This document shows, one piece after another, positions 31,616 through 42,386 of a DNA stretch of 64,000 bases. The notes beneath the pieces were generated by a model, which ran no database searches, was not told the DNA's origin, and saw nothing but the letters and a program-made list of their open reading frames with translations. Source of the DNA: Amanita rubescens (Eukaryota > Basidiomycota > Agaricomycetes > Agaricales > Amanitaceae); assembly GCA_015039365.1 (NCBI GenBank), contig WION01000012.1:434001-498000 (forward strand), read 5' to 3'. Made by a program: the position numbers and the translations under genes. Position 1 is the stretch's first letter. Each line of letters starts with the position of its first letter.

Positions 31616-32438
31616 ATGGTGTTTATCGCAGAGTCAGAACGAGTGCCTGGGTATACCCATGTTCTCCTCATCACCACTGGCAGTGTTGCTTCCATCAAAG
31701 CGCCCTTGATAGTCCGGGAGCTCTTAACAGTAAGCACGCCGTGCCAACAAACTCACCCAACTTTTTGACCGCTTCTTGTGAAGTACGAGAAGGTCAAAAT
31801 TGAAGTTGTGGCCACAAAGCCATCCTTGACATTCTACTCCAAAGGAGATATCAAAAAAGCTGGATCTCGCGTGTGGACAGATGATGATGAATGGTCGGTG
31901 AGCGTTTATACCACACTAGCTATTCTAACGTACTCAATGATAGAATACAGCCCACATTTAACATCGGCGATCCAATTCTACACATAGAGCTGAGACGATG
32001 GGCGGACATTGTCCTCGTAGCACCTTGCTCGGCAAACACTCTGTCCAAGATCGCACACGGGCTTTGCGATAATCTTGCCGTGCGTAAACCATATGATGAT
32101 GAATACAACCCATTAACTTGCGTTTAGACCTCCCTTCTTAGAGCTCTGGCACCAACAACACCAACGTACATCTTTCCTGCCATGAACACGCTGATGTATG
32201 AACACCCACTCACGGCTGAACATCTTCGTATTGTGCGTGAAGTAGTGCGCTATCATGTCGTGGGTCCGATTGGCAAGAACCTTGCTTGCGGCGATGTTGG
32301 TAAGTCACTGGCGCCATCTTCTTTTCCCGTCATGCTGAACATGGATCGCGATAGGACTAGGAGCCATGACAGGAGTGGCTTGACATTGTCAAGACCGTTG
32401 TGGACAGATTCGATCTGCAGCGGAGGGTCGCCCAATGA
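31616..32438 (+). CDS. Phosphopantothenoylcysteine decarboxylase, 3' frame break
   Basis: HFCD flavoprotein of CoA synthesis (CAB3/HAL3 family). ATG 31616 gives MVFIAESERVPGYTHVLLIT and TGSVASIKAPLIVRELLT. After an intron come YEKVKIEVVATKPSLTFYSK and VWTDDDEWS. After a second intron, PTFNIGDPILHIELRRWADI and VLVAPCSANTLSKIAHGLCD with the substrate-contacting Asn. After a third intron, APTTPTYIFPAMNTLMYEHP (PAMN motif) and VGPIGKNLACGDVG. The last exon begins GLGAMT and then stops at 32383. Removing one G of the pair at 32372-32373 restores EWLDIVKTVVDRFDLQRRVA-Q-stop at 32438. Catalytic His lies in ILHIEL. Without the restored tail the product lacks about 20 residues. Either a sequence error or a young break. 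Confidence 0.85.
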
Positions 32439-32624
32439 ACCGACAACATAAAGAGATTCCAAAGTTGGCCACGAGGGTAGCGCTAATGTAATTGCAGCCG
32501 TAGAGACGATGGGGTATAATGTACTATAACTAAAAGCATAAATTATGAAGATGAAATTGTATCGGCTCTATATAACGAGCCCCTTGCATGCTGCCGAGCC
32601 GCTCGACCTCGGCCTTTCGCTGCC

Positions 32625-32757
32625 CAGCTGTCCATCCACAATTGACGAATAAAAGATGAACCTCTGGAAAGCTTTCCTTAGCGTTGTGGAATTTGAAGAG
32701 TCCTCTGCAGTTGAAAGAGGCATAATGACTCAATGAGCAAGTTCAAGTTAATATACG
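32625..32757 (-). pseudogene. Truncated duplicate of the Clot-like gene's first exon
   Basis: About 130 bases nearly repeat 31142-31270 in the same orientation. Both copies share AGTTCAAGTTAATATACGGA upstream, and the coding part reads MPLSTAEDSSNSTTLRKAF then QRFIFYSSIVDGQL against MPLSIAEDSSDSTALMKAS in the intact gene. One codon is missing (FIF for FIIF). Similarity stops abruptly after DGQL, just before the WCP active site, so this copy has no CxxC and no later exons. The copy's upstream side also carries about 11 extra bases next to the ATG. A non-functional fragment. Confidence 0.8.
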
Positions 32758-32838
32758 GATGTGACTTGTCGATCGACAATATGGATGATCCCCACGTGGA
32801 TTTATTTGAACACAATAGTACTCGACAAGCTAAGGAGA

Positions 32839-34366
32839 CTAAACTCGGTAACCGTAACCTTTTGTCGACGAACCACTGTATGAGGAACCAGATCCACCAT
32901 TAGAATTGTAGCTTCCCGAAGATCCGTAGCCGCCGTTGTAGTTGCTAGATGAGCCGCCATAAGACGACCCAGAGGTTGCTGTAGCAGTGGGCATGGCATA
33001 CGTGCTCGAAGGGTTATAACTGCCCTGACCCAATGTCCATTTGGACTTGCACTAATAAAAAACAAGTTAGCTATGCTCCACAATCGTCTTTCGATTCTAC
33101 TCACCTTTCCGAGACAGTTATAGAGTCCGGTGGGTGCTACTGTTTGCGTTGCCGTTGCCGTTGTCATGTACGTGGACGTCTGCAACATCGTCATGTTGTC
33201 CGTTACGGTCGAGGTGACAGTATTGACCAAGGTCTTGGTCTAACAATATCCAATCAGTCTAGCTTTTGCAGTAGGTTAGGATTTACTTACGTTGTCAATT
33301 GTCTGCGTCTGCTTCCAGGTCGAGATGTAAGTTGTTGGTACTACGACAGTGCTTGTTGCTGTCATTGTAACCATGTCAGTCATCGTTTGCGTCATGGTAG
33401 CCGTCCTGGACAGAGGTCATGACGTCCGTCATTGTTGCAGTTTGAGTGTTCACCTAAGTCTTGGTCTTTTGCGAACTTGTCAGTTAAATTTTGAATCAGG
33501 AAACATAAAACAAACCTTATCCACGACTTGCGTCGATACGTAGGTACTGACATAGGTGGTTGGGAGGACTACTGTGCTCAGCACTGTTTGAGTCATCATG
33601 TCAGTCATCGTCTGTGTCTTGGTCGCAGTGTCAGTCATCGTCGCCGTGCTGGTGTACATGTTAGTCTGCGTTACGGTTGCTGTCGCCGTCAATGTGTGTT
33701 CCAGAGTCTTAGTGTTGTCGATAACCTCAGTAGATACCCAGACTTTGGTCGTCGGGACTACTTCAACTGAAGTGTACACTTGAGTCTGTGTGAGAAGCTC
33801 AGTGTTCGTCCTGGTCTTGGTCTCGAACATGGTGACGGTCGTTGGAACCACCATAGTATACGTCTAAATTGATCGGTTTAGTTTCGAACCATGAGTAAAT
33901 TATGGTCAAGCATACGGAGGTCTGTGTTTCCGTCATTGTGACCGTATACGGGGACTGGTTATAGCAATTGTTGCTGGTTTTCATGAGTTGTTATGAATAG
34001 TTACGAAGATATTGGATACTCACTTAATGATCGTCGTCCCATAACAACCATAACTCTGAGGGCTATACTGCAAAAAATGAGTCCAAAGTCATTGGAAGTG
34101 CCTTCACAACGTACCCAAGACTCTGGAGAACAAGAACCATCCGATTGCTTTGCGTAACCGTAGCCACATTGCAAACTCTTATAACCGCCATTTTGATAGG
34201 CCGCATATGGCATCGCCTGATAGAAGTTACTCGGGGCAGGCGAACTTGATGGATCGGCGGTTGGGGATGGGGTGATTGTTGGAACTGGCACCGACGAAGA
34301 ACTACCGTCGGCCAACTGAGCAGCAGCGGCGCCGACAAGAGAAGCGACAAAAACGAAGGACAACAT
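32839..34366 (-). CDS. Secreted Thr-rich repeat protein, frame damaged
   Basis: Start 34366 gives MLSFVFVASLVGAAAAQ, a signal peptide, then a Ser/Pro-rich stretch and a Cys-containing part (GGYKSLQCGYGYAKQSDGSC). The body is built of degenerate Thr repeats encoded in several exons, with units such as VVPTTKVWVSTEVIDNTKTL, TATATVTQTNMYTSTATMT, VLPTTYVSTYVSTQVVDK and VVVPTTYISTWKQTQTIDN-TKTL. The C-terminus is Gly/Ser/Tyr-rich (YGGSSSNYNGGYGSSGSY) ending KGYGYRV-stop. I see no GPI signal. In the third repeat exon a TAG at 33454 replaces the Leu of TKTL, and an extra base at 33405-33406 shifts the frame. An intron acceptor right after the TAG could avoid the stop but not the shift. Likely a heavily O-glycosylated wall or surface protein. 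Confidence 0.7.
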
Positions 34367-34753
34367 AATGAAACGAAGAATTTAAAGCTTTCAAAAAGGA
34401 GATGCTGCCAGCAAAGTTCGCAAGCGAATTGAACAGCGATCTACGCTGGATTACTACCGACTAGCAGTAGTAAAGTTTGCAGCTAAGACAAAAGCGCAAG
34501 CGCTACACGGGCGGTGAGCAAGAAGGTCAGCAATAGAAACAAGCGCACGAACCTTGGAATGGGGAAGAACGAAAAAAGAGGGAGGGGATGGGACCGTGTG
34601 AAGGGCATGTTCAGTATTTGAATGGTATCTTGCGTTGCTGTGTTGATCAGCGGGTTTCCAATGTCAGGCGATTGACAGGTCGTTGCACAGCTCTTATTGG
34701 CTCGCTATCGCCGGCGCCGGCGCATGTCTCTATTCACATTATATTCATATTAC
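34367..34753. other. Intergenic, surface-protein upstream region
   Basis: About 390 bases between the signal peptide start and the 3' end of the carrier gene. No gene supported. Open frames on the plus strand here are shadows of the carrier's last exon. Confidence 0.4.
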
Positions 34754-37700
34754 CTATGCTCCTGACAGTCTCGGCTTGGCTAATGATAATGGCCCTCCCG
34801 ACGCCGCCGCTCGCCGCCCGAAGTCTCCGTGCACATCTAGTAGAATTTTGAGCGCATTTCTCGCCCGGATCTTTGACATCTCGTCTGGTCGACTCGTCAA
34901 TGCCGTCTTGACTTGCGGCGGCTTATTGTCCCAAGGGAACTGATACAGACAGTTAGAAACGCTTCATTCAAAGCAACCAAATCACTTACGGGGAACTACG
35001 GTTGGACGTGCACTAAATCAGTCCTAACTCCTTGTGCTGAAACATGGTCACTCACCAGGGTCTTCAGGGTCTCATAGCCTGCCATAGTCATATCAACAAA
35101 CCTGTGATACTTTCACAAAATCACACTCACCTAGAAGCGTGAAGCCGAACTGGGGGCTGCTCCGGATGACTCGGGCGGGGCCACCTTTGAACAGCGCCCG
35201 GAATCCTTCTTCGCGATCTGTAATATTAGAATTTCGTCAGCATGCTATGTTGATGGACAAACAAGAACCTACATATTTTCACAAATGCATCTCGTAATCC
35301 TTTGTAATTAGTTTGGCCCTTCCTTGATTCCACTTGCAATCTGGTTTTAACAACGTCTAGTGACAGTTCAATACATGAATAATTTTCAGGCATTCAAACG
35401 GACCAGCAGGAGTCGTAAGATAAGCGGCTGGCATTCCACTGGCAATGAGCGTTATTAGTCATTTTTAAAAAAAAATCAGAGCGGTACATACGCAATGCCA
35501 GCTGCAGCTAACGTTTCAAGGACAGAGAGGTGTTTGCCATGGTAGCCTTCATTAAATACATCCTTCTTTAGATGCGAATAAGCCGGGAAATAGATAGCGG
35601 AAAATGGTATATCTCGTAGGAGGCAAGCGGTTGCCCCCCTGTATAGACCCAGAATACCCAATTGGCGAATTATATGGATAGCACCCTTTGGTGCGGCGCC
35701 TTCTAATTTGGCAGCTTCTCCTTGGACTTGGAGTCGGATCTTCCTGCAAATGATGTAGCTATAGCATTGCTTAATTCCCGATTGAAACGTACACAATTTC
35801 CAAAGGATTTGTGAAAACCTGAAATTGTAACAGTTAATCTATGGGTGACGGAAGAGCAGAAAACCACATACCACTTGGCAGCCTCCAGCCATTCCACCCG
35901 CAACAAGTTCCCACCCAAGCTTTATGCGGCCCGTTTCAGGATCCGTGGCCTTGGCTCGGACAAGATCATTCACGGTGAGTTTGATGGCTTTCTCGGGTGC
36001 AACGCCCTGAAAGACTATCTTGAGAGAAGAGTACAGGATAGAGACAGAATCGTACAATCAGCTGTGGTCCAAGTCCACGATAGAATCCAAGGAGTCCTTC
36101 ATTACGAAATATCTTCCTCGCACAATCTATGCTGTTTTTGTACAACATCTGGCCCACGACAGTGCTTCTCTGATTTTGCATGCTGTGCGATCGTGAACAA
36201 CTGCAAGTTGTTGAGAGATGACTTTTCGACGTACCGAGTCTACAAGACATTAAGTAGGAAAGATGTACGCTTCACAATACTACTCACCTTGACTAAAGGG
36301 ATCATATGAGGTTTCGTGGAACGCACGCGCTAAGACACTCACCTAAATCTATGGGGTATACTATTGTGGCACCGAACGCTCCCGCAATGCCTAGAGTTAT
36401 CGTTATCAAAGATGCACAGCCGACACCTCTGGTGACATACCCCCTTGTACGAAACTATATGCTGAATGTAGAGCACCTTGCCAGAGCGACTGCAGGAGTG
36501 GCTGGGCCGGCATCTTCTTCATGAGGCGCCCTCCATTTAGGATCCAAAAGCTGCGCGAAATCGACCAAAGCTAGTCGTGCTGAAGGAACCCCTCGACTAG
36601 CGAAGTGGAATATTATAGAAGCCTCCATGGGGGTAAATAGTGAGTAGCGCGAACTGGAGGCAGCATAATTAAGGAAGTCTGATTGGTCTATGCGTCCATC
36701 TTTGCTCTTTGCCGTTGCTTCACGGATAATCCTGGAGAAGGATTTCGATTTTTCATTCGGAGCCATGCGCTAGCTAACTTACCTTTCTACCATATCCATC
36801 TCTACGTATTCATGGCATCAACACAAGAGAAAAGAGCGGAAGTACGACACGTACCTCTAATAACATTATGGAACGCAACGACTTCCGAATAAGATATCCG
36901 TTGACCTGGGGTCAAAGTGCAAAGGGTCGTCAATCTATCAATTATGGCATCCGATAATTTATGTCCAGCGATTTCCTGGGCAGCCGGTGAGCAATAAAGT
37001 CACAAGATGGACACTAGAGCATACTAGAATGATTCTCTTGAATTGGTCGGGTCTAATAAATCCGTCTTGGTCATCATCAAGGTATTTGAAAGCCTGGCGC
37101 AATCTTTCGCCTTGAAGGCCTTTCATAAGCTGGGTAAATTCGTTGTCTGTCGAGGGTGCACCGTCATTAGTACAACTACAAAACCATATTAGTTACTCAC
37201 ATCCTAATACATGAGTCCCATTCTTTTTTCCGAGGTATAATTTTGCCCAGTCACTAAATCACATGAATTGGTCAAGCATTCAGAGGAATGAATGGCATAC
37301 CAGTCAAAATCAAACGGGATGGCATCGGGCCCAACGTTCTCTGTGAAAACTTGCTTGAATTGGTCGAACGTAATGTATCCCGAATGATTGCTGCATCTTC
37401 GTGAGTTACGAATAGCTTAATTTCAGTTTCTACATACACATCGAAGTACTGGAATGCCATCCAATAGTCCGCATCATGTCGCTTCAGAAGGGTCTCGAAC
37501 ACCGTGAAATCATCCCAAGAGACCAGGCCACGTTTCGATGTGTCGGCAACGCGGAACAAAATGGCAAACTGTGCACGGCCAATTTTCGTGAGGTCGCTCT
37601 TGGGCGCGATGGCATTGACGAAGCTCTCTTGATCGAGAAATCTTTGATAGACAGTCAGATGACAGGCAACATGTGATGGTTTTCCATTTACTTTTCGTTG

Positions 37701-37859
37701 TTGATAGTCTTTGCGTGAGTATCAAAAATTCTTCTCCAACGTTTCAGCTCGCTCTCCGGTATCGATACCGCAGTTCGGACCGAGCTGAGCGCCGCGGCTT
37801 TTAGAGACTGTTGCCTTGTCTGTATCGCAATGCACGGTTGGTAGAATACGGGACCACAT
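34754..37859 (-). CDS. AGC1: Mitochondrial Ca2+-regulated aspartate/glutamate carrier
   Basis: Inner-membrane exchanger of the malate-aspartate shuttle with an N-terminal EF-hand domain and a C-terminal SLC25 carrier. N-terminal part: [73 protein letters not shown] and [20 protein letters not shown] (an EF loop). Carrier part: [85 protein letters not shown] and [20 protein letters not shown], i.e. three P-x-D/E-x-V/I-K/R signatures. It ends [14 protein letters not shown] at 34754. The best start is ATG 37859 ([10 protein letters not shown]), but this requires removing one base at 37814-37815; otherwise the start exon is not found. About 15 introns. Confidence 0.9.
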
Positions 37860-38069
37860 TGATTCTGTGCGACTCTAGGGGTATGGATGGGCTAGGGTAT
37901 CCCAAACGAGTGGGTGGTAGGCAAAGCCTAGCGGAGGGGGACGAGGCGATGAGGCGAATGAAATGAGGATACGGGTTGCGAAGATTTCCGGTGTGAGCAA
38001 GTTCCCGAATAAGTATAAGCACTTTGCCGAACCCGTTGCATCACGGAGTCGACTGTCGGACCATTTTAC

Positions 38070-39849
38070 TCATGCTGCAAACGCTACATCAGAAGGTAAT
38101 CTAAAGCTAATGCAATACATCTCCTTGTTGGGTGCCACGGAGCGAACCAAATGCAAGTTAAATTCCGTTATTTTTGACCCCAGCTGTTCCTCCACACGCT
38201 AATGCGGTATGAGTTTCTGCAAATCCATCAAAGTGCAGTGAACTTACCTCACGAATATCCTTTTCCGCCTCTTGCGGCTCGAGTTCCCGGGTAAAGCAAT
38301 GGCAATGTACTACGGGCATAATGTCGTACGTCTCGCCCAAATCACGCGTCCGATCGGACTAGTAGCCCTCGGAATGCATTTAGAAACTGAATTGCCGAGT
38401 CGGGCAAGTTCATAACAAAATGTGAGATTCGCCGTCGAGGTGGTTTGACCGCCTTAACAGCGTCTGTCGCAATCGCCAGATTCTGAGCTCTTCGTCGCTC
38501 CTTATCTTGTTGCGTTCGGCTTGCAGGTGGTCTAGTAAATGGAGGAAACGGCTCATCATAAGCCCGCCCAACCGCGGCACGGATGAAATTGTGACCATCT
38601 TCACAATATACTCTGGCGATATCGGACACCTAACACATTCAGTCATGGAACGACATAGAAATTCATGCTCATACTCGGTTATCCTGGACATTCTTGGCGA
38701 GGTACTTTGCACTTTCAGGGTTCAGGTCATTGGCAAGCACGGCACATCCCTTCTTAGCGGCGGGAACTGCGAAAGGCCCAACGCCGGCAAAAACATCGGC
38801 AACTACATCTTCTGGCGAAAACATGCGTATAATCCTGTCGTGTTCTGTATGCAACCGCGAATTCCAATACACTTTTGTAAAATCGAACGTGAAACGGCAA
38901 TCCGATTCGTGCTAAATGAATCATAAGCAAGGAAGTTGCTCTCTCGTAACAGACATACATGTTCAACAATGTAGTCCGGCTCTCCTGCCAGCAGTTCCAT
39001 GCTGAAAAATCTAAATTTCGTGTTGATGCTGTCGAGCTTATTGACGACCGTTTTAACTTGCTTGTTTTTCTTGATGAAAGATATGAGGTCTCATTTCAAA
39101 ACAATGCATTTAAACTCACATCCAGAATCACTTGACCAATCAAATACTTGTAAGGGAGATATTCATCATTCAAGTTCAGATGTGCTGGAACGAATATTAG
39201 TATGGCCGTTCAACGGCGTTACTTCCGCATCCGTACCAATATGACCTGTCATAGCGAAGCCTGAAGGCGAGCCATCGCAGAGATCCTCCGGCAGTATGGC
39301 ATGGAGAATTTCGTCTTTTTTGGAATGAATTGCAGCATTATTGAATAACGGGAATCGCATACCCGCTGTCCAGTAATCATAGTTCAAGTGTACTTGATGA
39401 TTAACTAAGCCATTGCATTCATGTTTTATAAACTCCAACGCGTCAAGTAGGAGGTCGGCTAACTTGCATCTATATCACTGCTAGTCATGGACGGTTGACT
39501 GTAGTCATACCTTCATTTGCAACCCCCAGCAACACCAAGCGGTCCCCATCCGGATCCGACGGGTCTGGGACGACTGTGCGGATTTTGGGTAGGTCCATCA
39601 AGACTCTGAGATTGCGTGTCAGGACACGCGTAACGTTGCAAAATAATAAAACCTTTTCATTGGTTGTGCCTTGAGTACGAAGGCAGTCTTTGTGGGAGGA
39701 ACGCGGACGGCAAGGACAGGTATGGATTTTCGAAATGCATCTCTGTCCAAGTTGTCTTTCATTTCCCTATGGATGGGTGGTGAAGCATCGAGGTGTAGAT
39801 GTCGCGGCATGATGCGAGCTCGCGTTGTAAAGAACGGGCGAAGAAACAT
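38070..39849 (-). CDS. TRM5: TRM5 tRNA (guanine37-N1)-methyltransferase
   Basis: Makes m1G37 in tRNAs, which prevents +1 frameshifting. The longest start at 39849 gives [13 protein letters not shown], a short basic presequence, followed by a second Met ([19 protein letters not shown]). Then [73 protein letters not shown] and [13 protein letters not shown]. The catalytic domain follows: [40 protein letters not shown] (SAM-binding), [20 protein letters not shown] and [19 protein letters not shown] (the NLP motif). The last exons read [20 protein letters not shown] and [20 protein letters not shown], ending at 38070. Two in-frame starts fit the dual cytosolic and mitochondrial role known for yeast Trm5. 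Intact. Confidence 0.93.
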
Positions 39850-39903
39850 AAACTAATTTTGAAAGTAACACTGTGACTTTGATGTCGTTCAGAATCAGAT
39901 AAG
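39850..39903. promoter_or_regulatory. 54-bp bidirectional promoter TRM5 / TatD-like
   Basis: Only 54 bases separate the two divergent start codons at 39849 and 39904. The sequence is AT-rich with no clear TATA box. Either transcription starts lie inside the opposite coding regions or TRM5 uses the inner Met near 39810. Confidence 0.5.
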
Positions 39904-41024
39904 ATGACCACGCTGCCCAACGAGCAAATCCTCCGACATGTCGTCGATGTTCACTGTCATCCTACAGATGCACCCCAGATACCCCATGAAACTATGCAGC
40001 GTCTCAGCATAACGCTTTGTGCCATGGCTACCAGACAGTCCGACCAACAGCGTGTGCGTGATCTGGCTCTCCAATACCCCGACAAGGTCATCCCTTGTTT
40101 TGGTCAGTTCCCCTTCTCCAGTTAGTATTTCAAACTCACATGTCTACCCGCAGGTTATCACCCATGGTTTTGTCATGCCATTGCAACTCAGCCCTTTGCA
40201 TCCAAATACAATCACTATCAGACACTCCTCCTGGGCACCTCCGAGTCACCAGACCTCCTTGAGGCATTTGAGAAGCTACTTCCCCATCTGCCTGAACCAC
40301 GCCTTCTAAGCGATATCGTTCAGGAGCTGCGTGACAATCTACGTTCCTTCCCTGATGCTATGCTCGGGGAGGTGGGCTTGGATCGCTCCTTCAGACTCCC
40401 GATCGATTACTTCTCATCTCCACGCGAATTGACTCCATTCACGATCCCCCTCGAGCACCAACTTATTGTCCTTGAGGCTCAGTTAGACCTTGCCGTTGAG
40501 CTAGAGCGAAATATAAGTTTCCACAGCGTAAAGTCCCAGCAGGCCACTATTGCCCTCTTGGACAGAATGAGGAGTAGACATAGTAAGTGCTGGCATAAAA
40601 TCAGTATCGACTTCCATAGTTGCGGCTTCAGCCCGGAAACGTGGCGACGTATCGAGGCAAGTGTTCGTCAGTCGTTGCCTCGTTAATTCTAACATCATAG
40701 CAGAACGAACATCCCAATACATTTCTCTCGTTATCCGTCGTCATAAACGGTCGTAATTCGAACTTGAAACGCCTGATAGCTGCCTGTGCACCGGATAGGA
40801 TATTGGTCGAGTCTGACTATGATAACGCTGAGATGACAACACCAATGACCTGGGAGATGTTGTTGATTGTTGCCGAGATAAAGGGATGGAAAGTGGAAGA
40901 GGAGTGGGGTCAAGATCTAAATCCAGTGGGTGCTGTGCGACGGCTAGAGGAAAACTGGAAAAGGTTCAAGGAAGGCAATCACTGCCCATTTCCAATGAAA
41001 GGTCATAATATTCCTACAGTGTAG
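39904..41024 (+). CDS. TatD-family metal-dependent deoxyribonuclease
   Basis: Amidohydrolase-fold nuclease, nearest in layout to fungal TatD/Scn1-like proteins. ATG 39904 gives RHVVDVHCHPTDAPQIPHET with the metal-binding H-x-H, then CAMATRQSDQQRVRDLALQY and KVIPCFG. An intron joins this to YHPWFCHAIATQPFASKYNH. The central acidic metal ligand is in AMLGEVGLDRSFRLP, followed by FTIPLEHQLIVLEAQLDLAV, NISFHSVKSQQATIALLDRM and ISIDFHSCGFSPETWRRIE. After another intron come SLSVVINGRNSNLKRLIAAC and DRILVESDYDNAEMTTPMTW with the last Asp of the site. Ends HNIPTV-stop at 41024. Three introns, intact. Confidence 0.9.
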
Positions 41025-41116
41025 GCGATCCAAGAAAAAGAGAAAAGGGTATACCTATACACTTGGGATAAGTGCTAATTAGATATACCCACAGAAGTGC
41101 AGCGGGTGTGCAATTG

Positions 41117-42043
41117 TCACCGCCAGATATATGATAGGAGGAGGATGATGCACACGCCAATAACTAGACCCATTATGATTGAATCTCTCCGTCGTCTAGT
41201 GCGTATCATAGACACGATGTTGTTAATGCCAGGCATGGTTTCTACAACAATCAGGAACAGGGACGCCGCAAGCCATGAGAAGGAACTCACTAATAACATG
41301 GCCCATTCGACTGTTTATGCCAGCCAACGTGCTTCTCTGACGGCCGAACTCTGACCGAGTCTCATATGCTTGTCTAGGAGAATCATTAATCGAACCTAAT
41401 AACATGTATAAATGTATAATACTCACTGCAACACGTCGTCTGTCATCCTATGCGAGCTGTCTATTCGGCTCCGCTCTGCCAACAAAGCATCGGTTGTGCT
41501 TGACTTGTATGCGCTATGTAAAGGTCAGAAATCTATCCGACGAAGCATAAAGTTCAAACGTACTCGATATCATTGCGGACACCACTGAGGAGGTTCGCTT
41601 GATCCAACGTATTTTGAGCAGTTGCCTAGGAGCGTGGAATGGGGGGAGTGCCGCGGCTTCAGACGGGAGACTTACCTTGGTTCTCCGTAGCTCACGGGCA
41701 TGGTCCTGACAGACTTCCCTATGTCTTTGAATGGTACGCAGCATAGCAGGCGACATTAGTTCAGGATTAGCGGCAAGCTTTGAGAGATGTTCATTAGCCT
41801 CTTCCAACTGTCATAACAATGAGTATCAAAACTATTCGTAACTAGAGGTCAAATGCATGCCTTCGCCAGCAACTCTTCCAGTTCGGTTTCCAGCTCTTGC
41901 CATCGCTCCAAGGAACCTGAAGCTTCGAGGTCGGGTTTCGAACGTGAAATAGATGAAACTAGTTGTGAATAAGAGGCCAATTTAACGTCAAATTGGTTCT
42001 CGAGGGTCCGGCATTGTCGATGGAGGTTGTCATAGTTGCTCAT
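41117..42043 (-). CDS. GOS1: GOS1 Golgi SNARE (GOSR1)
   Basis: Qb-SNARE of intra-Golgi and early-endosome transport. Start 42043: MSNYDNLHRQCRTLENQFDV, KLASYSQLVSSISRSKPDLE, WQELETELEELLAK. After an intron, LEEANEHLSKLAANPELMSP and AMLRTIQRHREVCQDHAREL. The SNARE region and C-terminus read LHQAYETRSEFGRQRSTLAG, INSRMGHV, PGINNIVSMIRTRRRRDSII and the membrane anchor MGLVIGVCIILLLSYIWR-stop at 41117. About 230 residues, normal for the family. Next to SRO7, another exocytic/trafficking gene, on the same strand. Confidence 0.93.
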
Positions 42044-42386
42044 TGTTGTGGGTTTGGCGCAACTGCCAAATCCGTCGCACTACTGCAACGAACCACTCAA
42101 GCGCTCACTATTAGTACATCCTGAATTTGTCAAGGAGGATTTCCCCAAGTCATTCCGTGCGCTTTGCTGGTGTGCTTTAGTAAAATGATTTGTGCAGACA
42201 CACTGCAACCATCAAAAATGCCTTCATACACAGAACAGTCCAGTAGATCATCCTCGCTGACAGATATCGACACATGAGTCAAAGAGTGCGATAGCGTTGC
42301 TGAGCACACCCCCGGCTTCTACGCATGAACTCTCTTCCACTAGTTGCTGTAGCTACGAATTTTTGGATGCCAGTAATCAAAAAGAT
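42044..42386. other. Intergenic between GOS1 and SRO7
   Basis: About 340 bases, no gene seen. Carries the GOS1 promoter and the SRO7 3' region. Confidence 0.4.

Noticed and set aside
33033..33783. Plus-strand frames rich in Val and His/Arg opposite the Thr-repeat gene
   Set aside because: They mirror the repeat codons of the minus-strand secreted protein and have no start context or family.
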